Below are positions 1 through 7,757 of a stretch of 15,057 nucleotides of DNA, one piece after another. The position numbers and the translations under genes were made by a program. Source of the stretch: Desulfotomaculum sp. (GTDB lineage Bacteria; Bacillota; Desulfotomaculia; Desulfotomaculales; Nap2-2B); assembly GCA_003457075.1 (NCBI GenBank), contig DMIY01000059.1, positions 1 to 15,057 on the forward strand, given 5' to 3'. The notes beneath the pieces are model-generated. The model was not told the origin of the DNA. It saw nothing but the letters and a program-made list of their open reading frames with translations, and did no database searches. The stretch's first letter is position 1; the number at the start of each line of letters is the position of its first letter.

Positions 1-2
1 AC

Positions 3-1409
3 TTAGTCTGGACTATCTTAGAAAAAAACATCACGGGCCTGGGTCTGGCAGCTCGTTTTGCCCTTTATAATTTCTTCGAAGTGGCGGAAGATATTTATAT
101 TAATTACGTAGCGGAAGACAATATTGTATGGCGCCGTTACATTTCCAACGCATGGAAGTGGTTCAACCGCAAGATAAATGTTAATCCTCTTTCTCCCCCT
201 ACCCTCGTATCACTCTTTCAAATCTGGGGGGAGCAAGTACTTGAAAATAAGCTTCACCATTTTATCCATCCCGATTACATTGAACCCTTAAACTTTTTAT
301 TATCAAGCACTGATGAAATTAAACATTCCAAGAATAATGGTTCATCGTCGGAAAGAGGCAATTACAGAGCGCTTCTATACCAGGAAATGTGGGAAGCTTT
401 GTCAATTTATCTCGTAAAATGGAAGACAGAACTACCCGAGATAGAAGAGCTTATTACGGCCGATGAAAACCGTTGTGAGGAATGCGAAGAAGATCAGGAA
501 GAACTGCAGGAACGGGATAAATTAATCAAACGGCAGGTAAAACCCCTACCCGCTGACTTAGAATCATCTATTAACAAAGTTTTAGAGGAAGATGAAGAAA
601 GGGACCTGACCAGGCAAATAAAAGCAATCGCCGGGAAGGAAAGTTTTCAGGTTGTTCCTACCCGTTTCTGGGATGAAACCAAACCCTGCAGGGCACTGCC
701 CGATCCTTACCTGGTCAAAAGACTGAAGCTCATTTTTCTGGCCCAGCAGAAGGCTAATCCCACCGCTTTAAGGGTAAACAGAGGTCTTGATTACGGCAAG
801 ATTGACGGCAGGAAATTGTACAGAACTCCATTAGAGGGGAAAGTATTTAAAGAAAAGGAACGCACCTTTGAAAACAAATTCTGGAACATAACCATCCTGG
901 TAGACGCTTCAGAATCCATGGCCCTAAAAAAAGGAGGGGGCAAAGGGGGAGACTGGCTGATGGTGCAAAATACTTATGTCTCCCTATACGAAGCAGCAAA
1001 AGGTTTCGGAAATAAACTCAACGTATTTTGCTACCAGGAACAAAGCGGGCGCTGTTATGTGATGCGGGTACTTCATCACAACAAACTGTACACCGCCTCA
1101 CCGGCCGGCCGGACCCCTACCGGGCAGGCAATAATTGCCGCCGGCCTATGCACGCCGAAAGATAAAAAAAGATTGATTATTCACATCACCGACGGGGAAC
1201 CAAATTGCGGGGTCAGTGTTGGTGAGGCCCTGAAGTTCTGCCAGAAACAAAATATAGACCTGATCACAATCGGATATGGCTTTAATGATGAATTAAAAGA
1301 ACAATTCCAGGAACAATACGGATCTAAACTTTACCTGATGGAATCAATTGAACAACTCCCTGCAGCCCTGGAATTTTTGCTCAAAAGAAAACTTCTGGAA
1401 AACGCCTGA
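3..1409 (+). CDS. VWA-domain protein, CobT-like, 5' end cut by window edge
   Basis: The reading frame is open to the left edge. The codons before the GTG at 81 (…RFALYNFFE) read as ordinary protein and no RBS precedes that GTG, so the true start lies outside the window. The C-terminal third is a von Willebrand factor A domain with a complete metal-ion-dependent adhesion site: DASES at about 903-917, the threonine of GRTPTGQ at about 1107-1127, and the aspartate of ITDGEPN at 1191. The middle part is charged and rich in Glu/Lys (about 450-620), as in CobT/NorD-type proteins, which are usually partners of MoxR/NorQ-type AAA+ ATPases. The family role is assistance in metal-cofactor insertion or complex assembly; the substrate here is unknown. 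A partner ATPase may lie upstream, outside the window. It is followed after 84 bp by ypeB on the same strand. Confidence 0.8.
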   Translation, partial: LVWTILEKNITGLGLAARFALYNFFEVAEDIYINYVAEDNIVWRRYISNAWKWFNRKINVNPLSPPTLVSLFQIWGEQVLENKLHHFIHPDYIEPLNFLLSSTDEIKHSKNNGSSSERGNYRALLYQEMWEALSIYLVKWKTELPEIEELITADENRCEECEEDQEELQERDKLIKRQVKPLPADLESSINKVLEEDEERDLTRQIKAIAGKESFQVVPTRFWDETKPCRALPDPYLVKRLKLIFLAQQKANPTALRVNRGLDYGKIDGRKLYRTPLEGKVFKEKERTFENKFWNITILVDASESMALKKGGGKGGDWLMVQNTYVSLYEAAKGFGNKLNVFCYQEQSGRCYVMRVLHHNKLYTASPAGRTPTGQAIIAAGLCTPKDKKRLIIHITDGEPNCGVSVGEALKFCQKQNIDLITIGYGFNDELKEQFQEQYGSKLYLMESIEQLPAALEFLLKRKLLENA

Positions 1410-1493
1410 AAATAAAGTCTCCGTGCATATTTCGCCGTCCCTGCGCTAAAAATAAAGATCATAATTTACCTGAGGCGGAAGGGGATAGCTTAA

Positions 1494-2867
1494 TTGCATA
1501 GATCGCGCTGGCGCTGGCTTTTACCTTCGGTAATCGGAGTAGTACTGCTGGGCAGCTTTTTTTACTGGAGTTATCAGCAATTCACTATCCGCAAACAACT
1601 GGAAATTGCCTTAAGCAATAAATATTACTGTGCTTTTTACGACCTGCTGGAAAATGTGCAAAACGTGGAAGTCTTGCTCTCTAAAGTGCTGGTAGCACAG
1701 GCCCCCGAGCAGGACAGCAAAATATTCACAGAAATATGGCAGCGGGCCAACGCTGCCCAAACCAACTTGAATCAGTTGCCCCTGCCTGACATTACCATGG
1801 GACGCACTTCCAAGTTTCTCACCCAGGTAGGAGATTACTCTTACTCTTTGCTGGGCGAAGTAGCGGCAGGAGAATCAAAAAATGAGAAAGACTGGGAAAA
1901 CTTAAGAAAACTCTACAAACAAACATCTGCCCTAAACACAGAACTCCAGGACATGGAAAGAAAGATTGCTGAAGGAAAGCTCTATATGAGTGAACTGGTC
2001 CGGCAAACCGGGTGGCTGATCCGGAGAGAAGGACCAAAACTGGCCAATGGAAACTTTCAGGAAATGGAAAAACACCTGAAAAACTTTCCCACATTAATCT
2101 ATGACGGTCCTTTTTCGGATCATCTAGAAAAAAGGACACCTAAAGGATTAACAGGCAAAAAAATCAGCGCCGCTCAGGCCGGGGATCATGCCTTACAGTT
2201 CATTGACCGCCACCCCGGCACAAATTATACAGTAGCAAGAACCCGCACAAGCGAAGGTAAAATACCGGCCTACCACGTAGAAATAGCCTCACCTCCGCCA
2301 CAGGCAAACCAGAGGATAACTGTAGCCATCAGCCGGCAGGGCGGCCGCCTGTTATGGTACGCATCTGCCCGCAACATTGGCAAAGATAAAATAAGCATTG
2401 CCGCAGCCAGAGAAAAAGCACGGAAATTTTTGGTCCAAAAAGGCTATCAAAACATGGCGCCGATCTATTATGAACAGGGAAGCGGCCTGGCAATATTTAA
2501 TTTTGCCGCGATGCAGGACGGAATTATCCTCTACCCGGATCAGATCAAGGTCACCGTTGCGCTTGACAACGGCCAGGTACTGGGAGTTGAAGCGACAGGT
2601 TTTCTGATGACCCATCACCGGCGCACGCTGCCCATCCCCCGCCTGATGCCATCGCAAGCCCGGGCTAAATTGAGCGCACATCTTAAGAATATAAGTGGCG
2701 GCCGCCTGGTGTTGATTCCGGCAGGCATGGAGCAAGAAAAACTCACCTATGAATTCCGCGGCCAGTTGGACAACGATACCTTTTTAATTTATATTAACGC
2801 GTTGAACGGCAAGGAAGAACAGGTTTTAAGACTGATCCGGAACAAAGAAGGGATCTTAAGCTTTTAA
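1494..2867 (+). CDS. ypeB: germination protein YpeB
   Basis: The predicted product has 457 residues. An uncleaved N-terminal membrane segment (about residues 9-27) is followed by a helical region with the family motif PFSDHL (about 205) and a C-terminal half resembling repeated PepSY-like modules (about 225-455). In spore formers YpeB sits in the spore inner membrane/cortex and is needed for stability and localisation of the cortex-lytic enzyme SleB. The start is TTG at 1494, supported by a purine-rich GGAAGGGGA about 8-9 nt upstream; no better in-frame start is near. The usual upstream partner sleB is absent: the preceding gene encodes a VWA protein. This gene and dsrC converge on the hairpin at 2913-2960. 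The family call is strong; the start is less certain. Confidence 0.88.
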   Translation: MHRSRWRWLLPSVIGVVLLGSFFYWSYQQFTIRKQLEIALSNKYYCAFYDLLENVQNVEVLLSKVLVAQAPEQDSKIFTEIWQRANAAQTNLNQLPLPDITMGRTSKFLTQVGDYSYSLLGEVAAGESKNEKDWENLRKLYKQTSALNTELQDMERKIAEGKLYMSELVRQTGWLIRREGPKLANGNFQEMEKHLKNFPTLIYDGPFSDHLEKRTPKGLTGKKISAAQAGDHALQFIDRHPGTNYTVARTRTSEGKIPAYHVEIASPPPQANQRITVAISRQGGRLLWYASARNIGKDKISIAAAREKARKFLVQKGYQNMAPIYYEQGSGLAIFNFAAMQDGIILYPDQIKVTVALDNGQVLGVEATGFLMTHHRRTLPIPRLMPSQARAKLSAHLKNISGGRLVLIPAGMEQEKLTYEFRGQLDNDTFLIYINALNGKEEQVLRLIRNKEGILSF

Positions 2868-2912
2868 TTTCCCCGGCGGCAGGTCAAAAGGTCCATATCC
2901 ACGACAAAATCA

Positions 2913-2960
2913 AAACACTGCCCGTCCCCATACGAATTTATATAGGGACGGGCAGTGTTT
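2913..2960. terminator. bidirectional hairpin terminator between ypeB and dsrC
   Basis: Perfect 16-bp inverted repeat: AAACACTGCCCGTCCC at 2913-2928 and its reverse complement at 2945-2960, with a 16-nt AT-rich loop. The stem has a GC-rich core and is flanked by A-rich sequence on the left (CAAAATCAAAAC) and T-rich sequence on the right, so it can act as a rho-independent terminator for the two converging genes. Confidence 0.8.
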
Positions 2961-3015
2961 ACTTAGCTCCGGGATAACACGGGTATAGACTTCGTGGTTA
3001 TTCTTCCTTATCAGT

Positions 3016-3333
3016 TTATACACAACCAGTAGGTTTAGGCAAACCTGCCACCTTGCACGCACCCTTAGCTGGACCCGAGGGGAACAACTCATAAATATAC
3101 TTCAAACTAAAACCGGTTTCTTTGCAAAGCTTCCGGATCATAGGAGCAATCTGGAACTTTAAATAATGATCACGTAGGTAATTAACTACCTTCCAGTGAT
3201 CTTCGCCTAGTTCATTAACGCCTTCCGTAAACGCAAGGGCTTTGGCTACTTCTTCATTCCACAAAGCCGGATCTTGAATGAATCCGTCTTCATCAACTTC
3301 AATTTCAACATTCCCAAGCTTGATGGCTAACAT
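3016..3333 (-). CDS. dsrC: DsrC/TusE family sulfur-carrier protein
   Basis: The predicted product is a 105-residue cytoplasmic protein of typical family length. The C-terminal arm ends in GACKVAGLPKPTGCV, giving the two redox cysteines of true DsrC, Cys93 and the penultimate Cys104, separated by ten residues. DsrC accepts sulfur from sulfite via dissimilatory sulfite reductase as a trisulfide, which is then reduced by a membrane complex whose DsrK subunit is HdrD-like. The presence of both cysteines favours this redox role over the one-cysteine TusE type. The start is ATG at 3333 with GGAGGTG about 11 nt upstream. It stands alone: murA lies 326 bp upstream and ypeB converges from the other side, so dsrAB are not adjacent. 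It could serve sulfite reduction or another DsrC-dependent route. Confidence 0.9.
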   Translation of the reverse strand: MLAIKLGNVEIEVDEDGFIQDPALWNEEVAKALAFTEGVNELGEDHWKVVNYLRDHYLKFQIAPMIRKLCKETGFSLKYIYELFPSGPAKGACKVAGLPKPTGCV

Positions 3334-3659
3334 TTACTTTAAAGCACCTCCATAAAATTTTTTAGCTTTAAAATACTCTGCTTTCTCACCAACTCACCTT
3401 AAACTTGCCCATATCCGGCATTCTTAAGGCAAAAGAACAGGTTTTTCAAACGCCCTCAAAATATTTCTCTATCTCTCTCCCTAAAAACAACACACCCACT
3501 GGCTAAGACTACATCTACTCAAATTATCCGGCAACCACTTTCCTTAAAATCAAACACAAGATTATCACTAATCTTCACAAGACAAGCAGCTAATGTCCAC
3601 AGGTATTCGCTGCCAGACGTCGATGCCTGCCAGCGCCCGGCATTAAGAAAACCGTCTTT
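3334..3659. other. 326-bp intergenic region between murA and dsrC
   Basis: No credible ORF or RNA gene is visible. It should carry the dsrC promoter, but no convincing -35/-10 pair was found. Two small inverted repeats can be seen. One is AAGATTA/TAATCTT at 3558-3575, whose - strand loop is GTGA, a GNRA-type tetraloop. The other is an imperfect 9-bp pair at 3608-3616 and 3627-3635 just behind the murA stop, which might weakly terminate murA transcription but has no T tract. The - strand ends in the dsrC ribosome binding site. Confidence 0.5.
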
Positions 3660-4913
3660 TTAAGCGCGCCGGACCTTCCCTCCAAGCAAAGCCAGTTTTT
3701 CCTCTAATTTGTAATAACCCCTGTCTATATAATCAGCGCCGGCTATTTCGGTTTCTCCTTTGGCCATTAAACCAGCCACCACCAGGGCAGCCCCTGCCCG
3801 CAAATCAGTTGCTCTGACCCGTGTGCCGAACAATTCGGGCACACCCTTAATTATAGCCATCCGGCCTTTTACCTCGACATCGGCTCCCATACGCCTCAAC
3901 TCACCGGCAACACGGAACCGGTTTTCGAAAACATTCTCCACAACCTCACTTGTTCCAGGCACAACAGAAAGCAAGGCCATCATTTGCGACTGCATATCAG
4001 TAGGAAAACCTGGATAAGGCATTGTTTTTATGTCAACAGGGCGCAGACAATTTGCCGCTTTTACATAAAGAACATCCCCCTCCTCAAGAACTTCCACCCC
4101 TGCCTCCCGTAGTTTAGCACTTAATGGTTCCACATGTAGAGGAATTACATTTTCCAATTTTACATCTCCGCCCGTAGCGGCTGCTGCTACCATAAAGGTA
4201 CCTGCTTCAATACGATCAGGTATAACATTGTAACGCAGACATTCCCCCAGACACTTTACACCTTCTACTTTTATTACGTCAGTACCGGCTCCTCTTATCT
4301 TTGCCCCCAAACAATTTAAAAAGCTGGCCAGGTCCACAATCTCGGGTTCTTTGGCCACATTTTCAATAACGGTTCGCCCCTTTGCCAGGCAGGCTGCCAT
4401 CATGATATTTTCAGTAGCCCCGACACTGGGAAAATCCAGGTATATCCTCGCTCCGGCAAGACGCTTTGCACGCGCCTTCATCATCCCCTTTTCTAAAGCA
4501 AGCTCCGCCCCTAAAGCAGCAAAGCCTTTAAAGTGAAGATCCATCGGCCTCAAACCAATGTCACAACCACCAGGCAGACATAGCTCCGCCTGACCAAAAC
4601 GCGCCAGCATCGGGCCAATCAACAGGTTAGAAGCCCTTAATTTTTTCACCGATTCATAAGGAGGCATACCCACGCAGCAACCAGACATTGATACAGTCAG
4701 GAAATTGTCTTCCTGCCAGTCTATTTTTGCTCCAATAGTCCTGACAAGTTCTATCATCACCCGAAGATCATTAATATCAGGAATATTTTCCAGCGACACA
4801 GTACCTTCAGCCATTACTGAAGCACACAAAATAGCCAGCGCAGCATTTTTGGCTCCACTTACCCGTACCCGTCCCCTTAAAACATTCCCTCCCGCAACTA
4901 TAAGCTTGTCCAT
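3660..4913 (-). CDS. murA: UDP-N-acetylglucosamine 1-carboxyvinyltransferase MurA
   Basis: The product transfers enolpyruvate from PEP to UDP-GlcNAc, the first committed step of peptidoglycan synthesis in the cytoplasm. The length of 417 residues is normal. Conserved sites are all present: Lys22 in SGAKNAAL, the loop cysteine Cys117 in PGGCDIG (the residue alkylated by fosfomycin, so a cysteine-type enzyme), Asp306 in PGFPTDMQ, and Arg372 in DLRAGAAL. The start is ATG at 4913 with GGGAGG about 12 nt upstream. It is the last gene of a - strand series containing envelope genes (M23 peptidase, TPR protein, peptidase-MA-like protein). Many Firmicutes have two murA copies; which one this is cannot be told here. 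Confidence 0.97.
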   Translation of the reverse strand: MDKLIVAGGNVLRGRVRVSGAKNAALAILCASVMAEGTVSLENIPDINDLRVMIELVRTIGAKIDWQEDNFLTVSMSGCCVGMPPYESVKKLRASNLLIGPMLARFGQAELCLPGGCDIGLRPMDLHFKGFAALGAELALEKGMMKARAKRLAGARIYLDFPSVGATENIMMAACLAKGRTVIENVAKEPEIVDLASFLNCLGAKIRGAGTDVIKVEGVKCLGECLRYNVIPDRIEAGTFMVAAAATGGDVKLENVIPLHVEPLSAKLREAGVEVLEEGDVLYVKAANCLRPVDIKTMPYPGFPTDMQSQMMALLSVVPGTSEVVENVFENRFRVAGELRRMGADVEVKGRMAIIKGVPELFGTRVRATDLRAGAALVVAGLMAKGETEIAGADYIDRGYYKLEEKLALLGGKVRRA

Positions 4914-4983
4914 TACACTCTACAGCCTCCCGGCAGTTACACATATAAATTGCTTTTTCGACATCCCTTGCCCAAAATATTCT

Positions 4984-5496
4984 TCAAAAGGCCTTCAGTT
5001 CCTGCCGGCTATTATTCAAAAAACCTCTTTTCACTGTTACCCAACGCCACCAATCTGCCTGAAATTCTTTCTGCGCCACACCCAATACTTCGTACATTGC
5101 TTCATTTATACTATCACCGCCAGCTAAAACTTTCAAGATTTGATGAACACTATCCTTACCATATTCCTCTACAATATATTGGATTGCCGAGAGGCTCTGC
5201 CAGTAAGCAAGGGTCTGGTCCGGCAATTCATCAAACCCCTCCTCCATTGTTTTAAAAAAATAAGGCGTCTGTTCAAGCAAACCTGCCGGTTCGCCGAATT
5301 TAAAACCAGTCAGCCTGTATTCTTCGTATTGGGACAGATCTTCAGTAACCCAGCGTGGAACATTCCCCCCGGTAATATAATCCACCACCAGGTGAGTCAA
5401 CTCGTGAATCATAGGCCCGGAAGTCACAAAAACATTTCTTAAATGTTCTTCTTTCTCCGGTTCTGACCAAATAACTAAGTAACTACTATACACCAA
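4984..5496 (-). CDS. peptidase-MA-like zinc metalloprotease, apparently N-terminally truncated
   Basis: The frame encodes up to 170 residues with a gluzincin signature: HELTH (about residues 31-35 from the TTG at 5496) and a glutamate in the following WVTEDLSQY segment (about residue 52) as the likely third zinc ligand. The sequence around it (GPMIHELTHLVVDY…GNVPRWVTE) is characteristic of peptidase-MA family proteins. Those proteins are normally 250-400 residues, secreted or membrane-bound, with about 150 residues before HExxH. Here only about 30 precede it. The frame is closed by a stop at 5524-5526, there is no signal peptide, and no ribosome binding site stands before the TTG. The TPR gene ends only 32 bp upstream. 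It is either a translationally coupled short form or a 5'-deleted remnant; the catalytic part itself is intact. Confidence 0.6.
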   Translation of the reverse strand: MVYSSYLVIWSEPEKEEHLRNVFVTSGPMIHELTHLVVDYITGGNVPRWVTEDLSQYEEYRLTGFKFGEPAGLLEQTPYFFKTMEEGFDELPDQTLAYWQSLSAIQYIVEEYGKDSVHQILKVLAGGDSINEAMYEVLGVAQKEFQADWWRWVTVKRGFLNNSRQELKAF

Positions 5497-5528
5497 TACA
5501 AATAAGGAGCGACTTTTGTGCCTCTATT

Positions 5529-6125
5529 CTACCCCTTCGTTTGTAAATGCTGCTTCCACTCCTCTATCGTCTGGCGGGCTTTGACCACTTCGTCGCCTTC
5601 TTTAGCCAATTCGATAAATTTTTCTAACTGTTGAATCCCGTGCTGATAATCCTTTTTCCCCTCAGCCAGCACATAACCGTATAAATAATACGCCTCTTTA
5701 TTTTCCGGACGGCGCTTTATTTCTTTTTCCAGATTGGTTATGGCATTATCGTAATCATCTGATAAAAAACTGGTCCATGCCAGTTCAAGGCGTAAAGAGC
5801 TATCGTCCGGTTTGAGTGCAACGGCCTTCTCGTAGGTTTCCAATGCTTCTTTTGACCGTCCCGAACCTGCATAAACCCTTGCCAGCTCAACTAAAGCCTG
5901 GACATCTCCGGGATTTTCCTTTACTTTGGCTTCAAGGCTGCTGACGGTTTCCTGCGGAGCAAGCATTCCGGCCTTGTTCTCCTCCGGCGGAGAAAAGTAG
6001 CCCCCGCCCATCCATACCATCGAAGAACCGATCAGGCCCACAGAAAGAAATGCTGCAAGTATAATAAATACAATCCTTTGCTTCTTTCTGCGCCGATCAT
6101 GAAAAGTTGATTTCTTCTTAACCAT
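5529..6125 (-). CDS. membrane-anchored TPR-repeat protein
   Basis: The predicted product has 198 residues: a basic N-terminus (KKKSTFHDRRRKKQR), one transmembrane helix (about residues 18-38), a short Pro/Glu-rich linker, then three tetratricopeptide repeats (about 58-175; for example the segment ALVELARVYAGSGRSKEALE and the one around AYYLYGYVLAEGKKDYQHGI). The TPR part should face outward as a protein-protein scaffold; no enzymatic motif is seen. The start chosen is ATG at 6125, because GGAG lies 8 nt upstream. An in-frame GTG at 6134 falls on top of that ribosome binding site and is less likely. It sits between the M23 peptidase and the peptidase-MA-like gene, which suggests an envelope role, but the partner is unknown. 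Confidence 0.8.
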   Translation of the reverse strand: MVKKKSTFHDRRRKKQRIVFIILAAFLSVGLIGSSMVWMGGGYFSPPEENKAGMLAPQETVSSLEAKVKENPGDVQALVELARVYAGSGRSKEALETYEKAVALKPDDSSLRLELAWTSFLSDDYDNAITNLEKEIKRRPENKEAYYLYGYVLAEGKKDYQHGIQQLEKFIELAKEGDEVVKARQTIEEWKQHLQTKG

Positions 6126-6229
6126 CTTTACCACTCCATCTTTACCGCTCTAATTTTAACCCCATCTCCCTTTTAAAATCAAGCGCCAAAAAGAACCATC
6201 CAAAAATATTTGCCCGCCGCCCTTCGTCT

Positions 6230-7591
6230 CTACAAAAACTGAACCGGATTTAATGTCCGGCCATTGGTCATTACCTCGAAATGAAGGTGAGGACCACTGG
6301 CGTTACCTGTACTTCCCACTCTCCCAATCATTTGGCCGCGGTTAACCCGCTCACCCACGCGCACACTGATTGCAGAAAGATGCGCATAACGCGTGAGAAC
6401 ACCATTTCCATGGCTTATATCCACGCATTTTCCGTAACCGCTATACCAACCCGCACGGATCACTTCTCCCGACTCGGCTGCTGCTACCGGTACTCCCGAA
6501 GCCGCTCCTATGTCAATCCCGGCATGGAATTCTCCCCTACGGTTGCCAAAGGATGAAACAATAGCTCCCCCCACCGGCCATGCCAACCTGCCAGACCCGC
6601 CGGAGCGGGAGGCAAGCAACCAACGCGAACCTTTGGCCACCACCTGGACGGCAGGTTTTTTTAAAACCTCTTCCTTTATAACCTGACGGCTTTTCTCAAT
6701 ACCATTGACACAGGTAACTTCATAAGTAACCTCTTTCTGCCCTGGTCCACCCTGTTGCACAACTCTATACTGACCCCTGTACAAACTATTATCCTTTCTT
6801 TCTTCCACAGAAAAAGGAATTTCTTCCTTCACCACAGGCCTGGTGATCGTCACTACGTTAACCACCGGTACCTGTCTGGAAAGGTAAATATCCTGACCAA
6901 CCCGCAAACGTTCAGGAAAAAGACCATGATTAATTGACTGAATACTGTTAACATCCTGACGAGCGGTTTTCGCAATGTCCCAAAGAGTATCTCCCTCTTT
7001 AACCGTATACGCGTGGACCCCTTTAGCTTCACCTTTTATTGCCGCCAAAGCCTCCTCGAAGGTCAGGATTTGTTCCAGTTGCGCTGTAGTATTTTCCAGC
7101 CGTATGTCTTCTGCAAAGGCAACCTGATCTCCCGGATTACGTTTATATTGCTCTTTCACTTTTTCCAGCAAGGCCCGGGCCGTTTTGTAATCGGGCAAGA
7201 TAAGCTTTTTCTCCCCATTAACCATTAAAGCAGTGGCGCCAGCTTTAAATGACACTTCCTGTTCCAGTATCTCTTTCAGTGCAAAAACACTTACCACCAT
7301 TTTACCATCATTACCGGAAGCCCGCCTGATGATCACCCGTTCTGCCGGACTCACCGGTTTACCTGCAGCCTGTGTACGGCTTAAAGTTACCTCCTTAAGC
7401 GCTGCCCGGGCAGCCTCCTGATCTGCAACCACTGCCACCACCCGGTCACCCACCTGTACGGCCCATGTGCGCTGCTCATTAACAATAATCGCCAACATCA
7501 CCATCACTAAAAACGACATGCCTGCCAGCGCTATTATTTGTTTAAAAGCCGGCGGCTTCTGAATAACCCGCATCCAACAAGGCAACCTCAA
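6230..7591 (-). CDS. LysM-G5-M23 murein endopeptidase
   Basis: The predicted 453-residue envelope protein (numbering from TTG 7591) has an N-terminal membrane helix (about 18-38), a spacer (about 45-190), a LysM domain (about 194-239, YTVKEGDTLWDIAK), a G5 domain (about 246-321) and a C-terminal M23 (LytM) peptidase (about 340-453). The zinc/catalytic residues of M23 are present: His356 and Asp360 in HAGID, His404 in YAHL, and His435/His437 in GPHLHFE. LysM and G5 bind cell-wall glycan and M23 cleaves peptide cross-links, so a role in wall remodelling or spore formation is likely. TTG at 7591 is preferred because GAGGTGG ends 6 nt upstream; an in-frame TTG at 7606 lies within that same sequence. 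Downstream on the same strand are the TPR and peptidase-MA-like genes, with no clear terminator between them. Confidence 0.93.
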   Translation of the reverse strand: MRLPCWMRVIQKPPAFKQIIALAGMSFLVMVMLAIIVNEQRTWAVQVGDRVVAVVADQEAARAALKEVTLSRTQAAGKPVSPAERVIIRRASGNDGKMVVSVFALKEILEQEVSFKAGATALMVNGEKKLILPDYKTARALLEKVKEQYKRNPGDQVAFAEDIRLENTTAQLEQILTFEEALAAIKGEAKGVHAYTVKEGDTLWDIAKTARQDVNSIQSINHGLFPERLRVGQDIYLSRQVPVVNVVTITRPVVKEEIPFSVEERKDNSLYRGQYRVVQQGGPGQKEVTYEVTCVNGIEKSRQVIKEEVLKKPAVQVVAKGSRWLLASRSGGSGRLAWPVGGAIVSSFGNRRGEFHAGIDIGAASGVPVAAAESGEVIRAGWYSGYGKCVDISHGNGVLTRYAHLSAISVRVGERVNRGQMIGRVGSTGNASGPHLHFEVMTNGRTLNPVQFL

Positions 7592-7757
7592 GTAAAACCA
7601 CCTCAAAACTTAAAATTTCCATTTATGAATAAAAAATACTGACACAAAACCCAATCGATCGACTCAACGTGCTGGCAATCTATAAGGAATGCTCAAGATG
7701 CCGGCGTAGGCAAAAAAATATTTACTATCAACTTAACTTCACAACCATAATTACTTT

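Noticed and set aside
1420..1477. sigma-G type promoter for ypeB (GCATA near 1424 and CATAATT near 1470)
   Set aside because: The two elements are about 30 bp apart, far from the usual spacing of about 18 bp, and no other -35 fits.
3558..3575. AAGATTA/TAATCTT inverted repeat as a regulator operator or terminator for murA
   Set aside because: Too short and AT-rich to be meaningful alone, no T tract follows on the - strand, and no regulator gene is near; only noted within the intergenic entry.
6281..7421. Several + strand ORFs of 60-91 codons opposite the M23 peptidase gene
   Set aside because: Antisense shadows of a gene with clear LysM, G5 and M23 domains.
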